NCBI RefSeq assembly: GCF_021869535.1
Contig: NW_026262712.1
Coordinates: 66,310,100-66,374,099 of the forward strand
Origin: Mytilus californianus
Taxonomy: Eukaryota; Mollusca; Bivalvia; Mytilida; Mytilidae
DNA length: 64,000 nt
Direction of reading: 5' to 3'
The translations under genes and the position numbers were made by a program. Below, piece after piece: positions 57,670-64,000 of the stretch; position 1 is the first letter of the stretch, and every line of letters begins with the position of its first letter. The notes beneath the pieces were generated by a model. The model was not told the DNA's origin. It did not search any database and worked only from the letters and a program-made list of their open reading frames with translations.

Positions 57670-58071
57670 GATTTGTTTTTTGTTATCTGTTTTACCAATT
57701 GAAAGGAGCAAAGAATGGCGTCCAGAATATGAACCAGTAAACAGGAATATAAAAAAGTAAAAATGATGAAACTGTTCGGCTAAAGACGTCGAACGCTATC
57801 CGTCATCAAGTACCCGACAAAATACGTTAACAACCAAACAAAGAAAAAAAGATAGGGTATATCAGGGTAGCGTCTGACGTCTGACTTAATGGTAGAATGG
57901 AGCTGAATAGTGAAAACTGTGTTTTGAATAAATATTCCTAAAGTAATGAACATAGAGATGTTCTCGTTCGGACACACACTCCATTAACTAGTATATTATA
58001 AGAGCATAAACCTGAAGCACGGGGAGGCACTCTACTGCCTCCACACGGCACTAAAGACAAACTCTGTGAAA

Positions 58072-58187
58072 AATAAAATTGAAAATGGAAATGGGGAATA
58101 TGTCAAAGAGACAACAACCCGACCAAAGAGCAGACAACAGCCGAAGGCCACCAATGGGTCTTCAATGCAGCGAGAAAATCCCGCATC
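58072..58187 (-). repeat. Naiad terminal repeat, 5' copy (pseudo-LTR)
   Basis: Matches 54013-54120 nearly base for base in the same orientation; differences include CAATGCAGCG for CAAAGCAGCG. Confidence 0.85.
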
Positions 58188-58935
58188 TCTATCTTGGTCT
58201 ACTCATATTGATCATATAATAAAAAAGTCAACTCTTCTTTAGCTTAACTAAAAAGGATAAACTGTTTTATAACGCTTACGTTTTACCTCATTTAGATTAT
58301 TGTTGTTCAATATGGGGAAACTGCAACAACTTTCTATTTGATAGATTACTAAAACTGCAAAAGAGGGCAGCAATAATAGACTAACATGATTACACCAAAC
58401 CTTCTAGCAAATTATTTCACTAATGTAACAGTGTGCCGATTACACAAAGAATACATTATCATAAATCATTACTAATGTATAAGGCAAAAAATGGTTTAGC
58501 TCCAGAATATTTGCCATGTCTTTTTTATCAGCTTCTGCAAGCCAAAAAATACAAATACGAGATTTTCGTCTTCAGATAATTTTATAATTCCAAAACCAAA
58601 TACAGAGTTGTATACGTCTAGTTTCTCGTACAGTGGACCAAAAGTTTGGAATGCTCTTCCTAATACAATTAAAAAATCAAACACAGTATTAGAATTTAAG
58701 CATGACTACAAATCTATGTACTTTTAACATTACCATGATATTTGTACTGTAATGCCACATATTGTTTATTGAATTTAAATTGTATTGCATCTTTATCTTT
58801 ATTATTATTATTGAATTTGTATTGCTTATTTGTAATGTAATTATTATTGTATTAAGAGAGCCTCATTGAAAATTGGTGTTATACAAATGAGTTACTCTTT
58901 CTAAATAAAGATATTATTATTATTATTATTATAAA
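58188..58935 (+). pseudogene. LINE RT, right part and 3' tail
   Basis: Continues the RT interrupted at 54012: SWSTHIDHIIKK, NAYVLPHLDYCCSIWGNC, FDRLLKLQKRAAII, FSYSGPKVWNALPNTIKKSN, LEFKHDYKSMYF, then a stop. The 3'UTR ends with AATAAAGAT(ATT)n at 58905-58933, a typical CR1/jockey-like microsatellite tail. Frames shift several times. Confidence 0.85.
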
Positions 58936-58939
58936 CCTT

Positions 58940-59075
58940 TGCAAAAGACGAAGAGTTAGAGCTTGGTATGCTAATGAATATCCTTTGTCCAAGCGTCACT
59001 GATGAGTCTAAGAAACGCGCGTCTGGCGTAGAAAATATTACAAGCCTGGTACCTTTGATAAGTATTACTTTAGGT
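58940..59075 (+). repeat. Hammerhead-type repeat fragment
   Basis: CGAAGAGTTAGAGCTTGGTA, the hammerhead motif, then CAAGCCTGGTACCTTTGATA. It directly follows the (ATT)n tail of the LINE. Confidence 0.6.
58993..59029 (+). ncRNA. Hammerhead motif with deleted stem II
   Basis: Core CTGATGA, GAAA-like AAGAAAC, palindromic CGCGCG and GTC cleavage site. Stem I GCGTCA/TGGCGT can pair over six positions. Compared with 41508-41552, stem II has lost about seven bases (GTCTAAG), so this copy should not fold actively. Confidence 0.55.
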
Positions 59076-60059
59076 CTAACACAGTGCCATATTCCGTGAG
59101 ATGTCGATAATTTGCAAGTATATTTCATTTGTCTACATGATTTATTTTCTTATGCTTGATTTTTTCAGTACTGTATACATTTTGTCTCCTATCTACAGTA
59201 CATCCTGTTTTATTTTAGAAAATGGACAATGTCGCTCTCATGAAAGAAATTTAAGCGTGCGTGACTTTTCAACATATAGACTCTTATAAAAGTATCACAT
59301 AACTCTTTCAAATCCTGCAATCAAAATACCGGGACCCTCCCTCATGCAGTGTATAACTAAGTTCGGGTACATTTATGCTTTGTTTTAATATTAAATGCGA
59401 AGTAAACCTGAAAATTCTGTTTAAAAAATCAGACGACACTACCGTTTATATATACGACCGTTCATAACTAGACTCAAGCTGGCAGCCACTTTTAGCAGCC
59501 AATCAAGATAGCAGCCACTTTTTTCCAGCAGCCAATTTTGATGATATGTCTAAAAACCAAAAAACTGTATAAGACTCAAACGTTCCAAATATCTCAAAAT
59601 CTTAGTTAAATGTAATTTAACAGCGGAATTTGACAATTTCACGGCTTGTAGTCATTCTCAAAGGATTTCAGTCCGTTCTAAATACCAATAATGATAGCAG
59701 TCACTTTTTTGTTGGCAGTTGTAAGGAATCGTGTTATATATATAATTCAAACCAATTTGGAATGAATAAACCAGATGCAATGCACGATAGAAAAGTTACA
59801 TACATGCTTTCCATAAACTCGGCATCCTCAAATATCAAGTATTTTCGCTGAAATCATTTTTAATATTTATTTTTGTACATATGAAATGAAAACATTTTGA
59901 TATACTTGTAATGGTTATCTATATTTTAATGTGAACAAGTATTTTCACAAAACTCCTGCGTGGACTATTTTGTACGGCATGCATCATTACCAACTCATTG
60001 AATTAAAACTGAAACTTTCCTTGTCAAATGTGCCAGTACAAATAATTGACATATAACTA

Positions 60060-61850
60060 GAACTGTGGTTAAACGGGCCCGGATCCCAGACAAATATTTA
60101 AGCGGGGAATAACCTAGGTCAACACCTTTAAAATGAACTAGGTCTGGTTCGGAACTTTGCCGTAGGGAGTTACCGAGGAGTACCGAAAGCATGTGTAGTA
60201 AATACGAAAAGTACGTATAGGGACAACTTTGAACCCCTGTGGTGGCCAGACGTATTTTTTTCTATAACAACAACTTTGAAAATCTACAAATACCGAATGG
60301 GCCTAACTCCCAAAAAAACCTTCCAGTGGACCCTTCCCTAAGTTATTACTTTTCATTTGAGCCATGTCCGGTAGCGAACTTTGCCGTACGAAGCTGGCGA
60401 GGCTTACCGAAAGAGTGTAAGGTGGAGACGTATTTTTTTTCTATAACAACAACTTTGAAAATCTACAAATACCGAATGGGCCTAACTCCCAAAAAAACCT
60501 TCCAGTGGGCCCTTCCCTAAGTTATTACTTTTCATTTGAGCCATGTCCGGTAGCGAACTTTGCCGTACGAAGCTGGCGAGGCTTACCGAAAGAGTGTAAG
60601 GTGGAGACGTATTTTTTTTCTATAACAACAACTTTGAAAATCTACAAATACCGAATGGGCCTAACTCCCAAAAAAACCTTCCAGTGGGCCCTTCCCTAAG
60701 TTATTACTTTTCATTTGAGCCATGTCCGGTAGCGAACTTTGCCGTACGAAGCTGGCGAGGCTTACCGAAAGAGTGTAAGGTGGAGACGTGTTTTTTTCTG
60801 TAACAACAACTTTGAATCCTAACCATTCCCAAATAGGCCTAACTTCAACAAATATTTTAGTAGGGCCTTCCCCAAGTTATCACCTTTTATTTGAGCCATG
60901 TCCGGTTGCAAACTTTGCCGTACGGAGCTAGCAAGGCTAACCGAAAGAATTTAGGATGTACACGTATTTTTTCTCTTAACAGCAACTGTGAAACCCAACA
61001 ATTCCCAAATGGCCCTAACTCCCCAAAACATATTTCAGTGGGGCCTTTCCCAAGCTCTTACCTTTCATTTGTGTCATGTCCGGTGGCGATTTTGCCGTAG
61101 GGAACTGTACATAAAAATTGAAAAATGTGCCTATACCCATAATTGATAGTTAACTCATACTTTGAACGACCAGTGAAGTCATCATGTGCATTTTCCAACC
61201 CAGGTCTTCATATGTGTTGAAGAAATGGATAATAGTTTTCAATCAAACCACCTGTGGTCAAAAACTTTGCAGTAGGGAAATGGGAGGATAGCGATTCCTA
61301 CCACCACCGCTGTGCTGCAAAATGAAACATTGGTTATATTTCTGGTGCACTTTCCCACCCAGGCATTATTATGAATAAAAGGGGCTTGGACAAGCTTTCA
61401 ATTCTACTAGCTGTATGTTAATCTTACCAGTAGGACACTGTATACAAAGACTGAAAATAGTGAGACGAATGTACGGTGGACATTTCAACTATTAAAAAAG
61501 AAAAAAAAAAGAAACATAAACTTTGAACCCCTCCAATCCCTAGTAGTTTCTAAGTTAGTGTACATTTTCTCGCATTGTCTCTGCAAGCATGACCAGCTCT
61601 GTACGGCAAATTTAGTCACCGAACATGGCACAACTGAAAGGTAAAAAATCAGAGCAAGGCCCACAGAAATATATTTTTCTGGGGTTAGAACCTTCTGGGA
61701 AATTGATGGGGTTCAAAGTTGGTGTTAAATTTATTTTTCACGTGTCCACCGTTCATTTTTTCGGCAATCTTCAAAAGGAAATAAAAGGTAATAAATCAGA
61801 GCAGGGCCAAATGAAATTCTTTTTCGGGGGTTAGAACCTTCTGGGTGTCC
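60060..61850. repeat. Satellite array, about 180-bp unit
   Basis: Three nearly identical units start near 60248, 60426 and 60605 (GACGTATTTTTTTCTATAAC, GGGCCTAACTCCCAAAAAAA, GAGCCATGTCCGGTAGCGAA, GGCGAGGCTTACCGAAAGAG). More diverged units flank them on both sides to about 60060 and 61850. The frames across the array (for example 60239-60520) are by-products of a unit close to a multiple of three. Confidence 0.9.
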
Positions 61851-62009
61851 TGAAAATGGGCCAAAAGACTTTAGAACATTATGTTATGTAATGGTTTCCC
61901 ATACTTTCCCGCACTATTGTAATGTAACGTAGCACTATTGTTACTTATCGCATCGCGGGTAATTTATTACGTTGTGATTGGTTCAACACCGTCACGTGAT
62001 GACTCCCTT

Positions 62010-62255
62010 TAGATCCGTAGAGGGTTAGTAAATTTTATAGGGGGTTCATGACGTCACGTCTACTGTTAATGGTGACGTCATCTATTGATGTTGTTGTATT
62101 TCATTGTTTATTTTTCTACAAAACGCTGCAGAAAAAGTCTCGCGTGCGATAAATTCGTTATACGGTTCACTTCTTACCCCCTACGGACCATAGAGGGTGA
62201 ATAAAATTACTAACCCTTTATGGATCCGTAGGGGGTCAGTAGCGAACCATATAAC
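62010..62255. mobile_element. Palindromic MITE with internal repeat
   Basis: 62157-62255 is an imperfect hairpin: GTTATACGGTTCACTTCTTA at the left, inverse of TAGCGAACCATATAAC at the right, with CCCCCTACGGA in both arms. A further inverse piece (GATCCGTAGAGGGTTAGTAA) lies at 62012-62035. It sits just before the BEL/Pao gag. Confidence 0.7.
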
Positions 62256-62359
62256 TTATAGTATCTACGCATCTTAGAATCATACAGCATCTCAACTTGC
62301 AAGGCGATATTTTCTTTCACAAGTATAACAAAGTTAATAGATAAATAAAACAAATAGAG

Positions 62360-63560
62360 ATGGTTCGCAACTCAAAACAGTACGAGCAGCACATCGACGA
62401 GCAGTAATAAAGCTTCTGTAAAAAGGAGACCAGACAGAAGATGTTGTTAACCTGAAATCCATCACGGAGCTAATCAAAACAAAGCAAAAGACATTGTCCG
62501 ATCTTAATGAGAAGACTACGGACATTATTGAACAAGATTAAGACATCGACGAAGAAATTGAAGAAGTTGACATATACGAGTTAGAGATCCAGATTGGTAT
62601 CACGAAAATTTAGAAGTACATCTCAAAGAAGTAAGTCTGTCAAAAAATCAATCCGCATCAAACCCTCAAGCACCAAACTTCATATGCACTAACCCCAGCG
62701 TGCAAGAACATTAAAATCCGATAAATTTCAACTCAGAACAAATTGCCTAAAATCAACCTACCCACTTTTGGCGGAAATAAACTAGAATGGTCAACTTTTT
62801 GGGATACATATAATTCTGCCGTACATGAAAATCCTTCATTGAGTGACGTACAAAGATTTAATTATCTGAAATCGTAACTTTACGGAGAAACTAGCCAGTG
62901 TATATCGGGAATGCAAATTACTAGTACAAATTATAACCAAGCAATACAAATTCTAGACGAGATTATGGCCAACAACACAAAATTGTATACGCATACATGC
63001 AAAACTTAATAAATTTGCCTGCACCAACGCCCAGAATTAAAGGACACGATGGAAAGTTATATACGTGAACTAGAAGGAATCGGTCAATATCAAGAATCGT
63101 CTCGAAGCCAATTAATACCACTAATACTCAACAAATTTCCAAATTTAGTCAGACAAAACATTACTCGAGACCACGGTGATGATGATTGGGATATCTCAAG
63201 TTTGCGTAAAGCAATAAAGAGAGAAATTTGTATACAAGAGGCCGCTAATGCCAATCATATTGAAACCGACATTATCTCAACCGCATCGATCGTTGGAAAC
63301 ATAAACTACAAATACAAGATGGAGGTCAACATGGTCTAAAGATAGTAACGACAAATGTACATTTAAGACTAAAAGGCCGTGTTTGTTTTGTCAAACCACG
63401 TATTACCCAAATGAATGTAAATATCACTGATATAAACGGCCGCACAAAAATTGTCCAGAAAAAAAAGAGTTTGCTTTAACAGTTTCGGTAATCATAAGGG
63501 TTCGGAATGTAAGTCACAATATAGTTGCTGATGAGTTAGACACATCATAGTAGCATTTGC
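62360..63560 (+). pseudogene. BEL/Pao retrotransposon gag, decayed
   Basis: Plus-strand pieces: KSITELIKTKQKTLSDLNEK and an acidic helical stretch, then KLPKINLPTFGGNKLEWSTF (62740 on), WDTYNSAVHENPSLSDVQRF, a UAA, YGETSQCISGMQITSTNY. This is the gag-like domain (DUF1759 type) of BEL/Pao elements. The frame at 63049-63339 continues with ESYIRELEGIGQYQESSRSQ and LILNKFPNLVRQNITRDHGD. Then come CLFCQTTYYPNECKYH and HKNCPEKKEF, relics of zinc knuckles. Several stops and slips show the copy is dead. Confidence 0.85.
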
Positions 63561-63734
63561 CGTAATAATTTACAAAATAGAAATTCCACTTCGAATGAAG
63601 ATAAAGCCTAATAAAGCCTAACAAAACCTGCTAATGGAGATTTTCTAAGTACTACAGATACAAAGAGCATCGCTATTCATTCTGCCGTTACAGCACCTAC
63701 CGAAATTCTACCAAAAACTGCCGAAGCGCCCGAG

Positions 63735-64000
63735 TGATACCATGACGAAAGTGACTAACATTCTTCTCATTGAAGGCACACAAAACTCATTTATTTCTCA
63801 AGAAGTTTAAGAAAAACTCCATATCATACCGAATGGTATAGTAAGCAATCAAATTTAAGCATTTGTCGGGAAAGAAGATTAGGTACGCAACCTGGAGAAA
63901 GCGACAATATCGATTGAGACCGAAAGAAAAGAAAGAATTCCAATGGAAGTAATAATTGTTCCATAAATTGCCCAACCGATACATATGAAGAAACGTGTAA
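63735..64000 (+). pseudogene. BEL/Pao aspartic protease region, continues past the window
   Basis: VTKVTNILLIEGTQNSFISQ is the active-site region of the BEL/Pao retropepsin, where family members have D-x-G-A/S; here the aspartate position reads I-E-G, so the catalytic residue is changed. Downstream NLEKATISIETERKERIPME and VIIVP match the protease-to-RT linker. Three stops are present. The RT would lie beyond 64000. Confidence 0.75.

Larger units (their letters stand above)
54013..58187 (-). mobile_element. Nearly full-length Naiad (N-terminal endonuclease PLE, family 1) inserted in a LINE
   Basis: On the minus strand: terminal repeat (58187-58072), leader of about 400 bp, coding region (57669-54654), 3'UTR (54653-54013) ending in the second terminal repeat. 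The two terminal repeats (about 110 bp) are direct and nearly identical, matching the pseudo-LTR arrangement of PLEs. The flanking DNA is one LINE RT gene split in two. The domain order is GIY-YIG, CxC linker, RT, which defines the Naiad/Chlamys clade rather than canonical Penelope elements. The copy has four frameshifts and two UAA nonsense codons. Confidence 0.9.

Noticed and set aside
60239-60699. Two similar ORFs of 93 and 64 residues
   Set aside because: They are the same frame through adjacent 180-bp satellite units.
1-64000. tRNA or rRNA genes
   Set aside because: No cloverleaf with A- and B-box phrases and no rRNA segment was recognised by eye; a tRNAscan-SE and Infernal run would settle it.

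Overview
The window looks like nuclear DNA of a bivalve mollusc, most likely a mytilid mussel. It is AT-rich and dominated by many families of interspersed repeats. It carries permuted Penelope-like retroelements of the Naiad type, non-LTR retrotransposons (one with a 2A peptide), a BEL/Pao LTR retrotransposon, palindromic MITE-like elements, hammerhead-like repeats and several satellites. The only recognisable host gene is a broken, intron-containing nicotinic acetylcholine receptor fragment (minus strand, 40.98-44.04 kb). The species call is an inference from repeat style; no sequence search was run.

Layout. 0.5-1.65 kb: non-LTR RT pieces facing each other. 2.2-4.56 kb: two tandem-repeat blocks with a 5'-truncated Naiad between them. 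6.1-7.85 kb: a minisatellite split by another Naiad end. 8.7-20.5 kb: a large imperfect inverted repeat whose right arm is split by a nearly complete LINE (ORF1, then ORF2 with 2A, endonuclease and RT). 21.6-24 kb: a TIR element holding a hammerhead-type repeat, itself split by a Naiad tail, followed by a LINE endonuclease fragment. 26.5-35.3 kb: TIR elements, hairpin MITEs and two nested TTAA-flanked elements. 35.4-40.7 kb: an inverted-repeat element with a Naiad copy inside, then a PLE of another subfamily. 41-44 kb: the nAChR fragment, a hammerhead motif and a minisatellite. 45.3-46.6 kb: a hammerhead-family fragment and an RT relic. 47.2-49.7 kb: a 2.56 kb element with 265-bp inverted repeats. 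50-52.4 kb: palindromic MITEs and a 21-bp minisatellite. 53.2-58.9 kb: a LINE split by a nearly full-length Naiad. 60-61.9 kb: a 180-bp satellite. 62.3-64 kb: the gag and protease start of a BEL/Pao element that runs off the window.

The most notable system is the Naiad family. The copy at 54.0-58.2 kb (minus) has an N-terminal GIY-YIG endonuclease and a C-terminal RT. Four in-frame UGA codons lie where family members carry cysteine, including the zinc-finger cysteine before GIY-YIG and the first cysteine of the CxC linker motif. All readable Naiad termini use UAA as the stop. Each 3'UTR that I could check carries a stem-loop matching the eukaryotic SECIS layout: a non-Watson-Crick quartet, a helix of about 10 bp, an unpaired AA and a mini-stem. 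Together these point to a retrotransposon family that uses selenocysteine. Selenoprotein Naiads have been reported from clams and spiders; here both the UGA codons and the candidate SECIS of two subfamilies can be read in one window.

Stretches in which I see no gene or clear element: 1-540, 1650-2210, 4600-5350, 5660-6090, 8370-8740, 10300-11950 (palindrome spacer), 20500-21580, 24000-24900, 25150-26540, 28190-29030, 43070-43960, 44040-45270, 46560-46860, 50630-51820 and 59080-60050.
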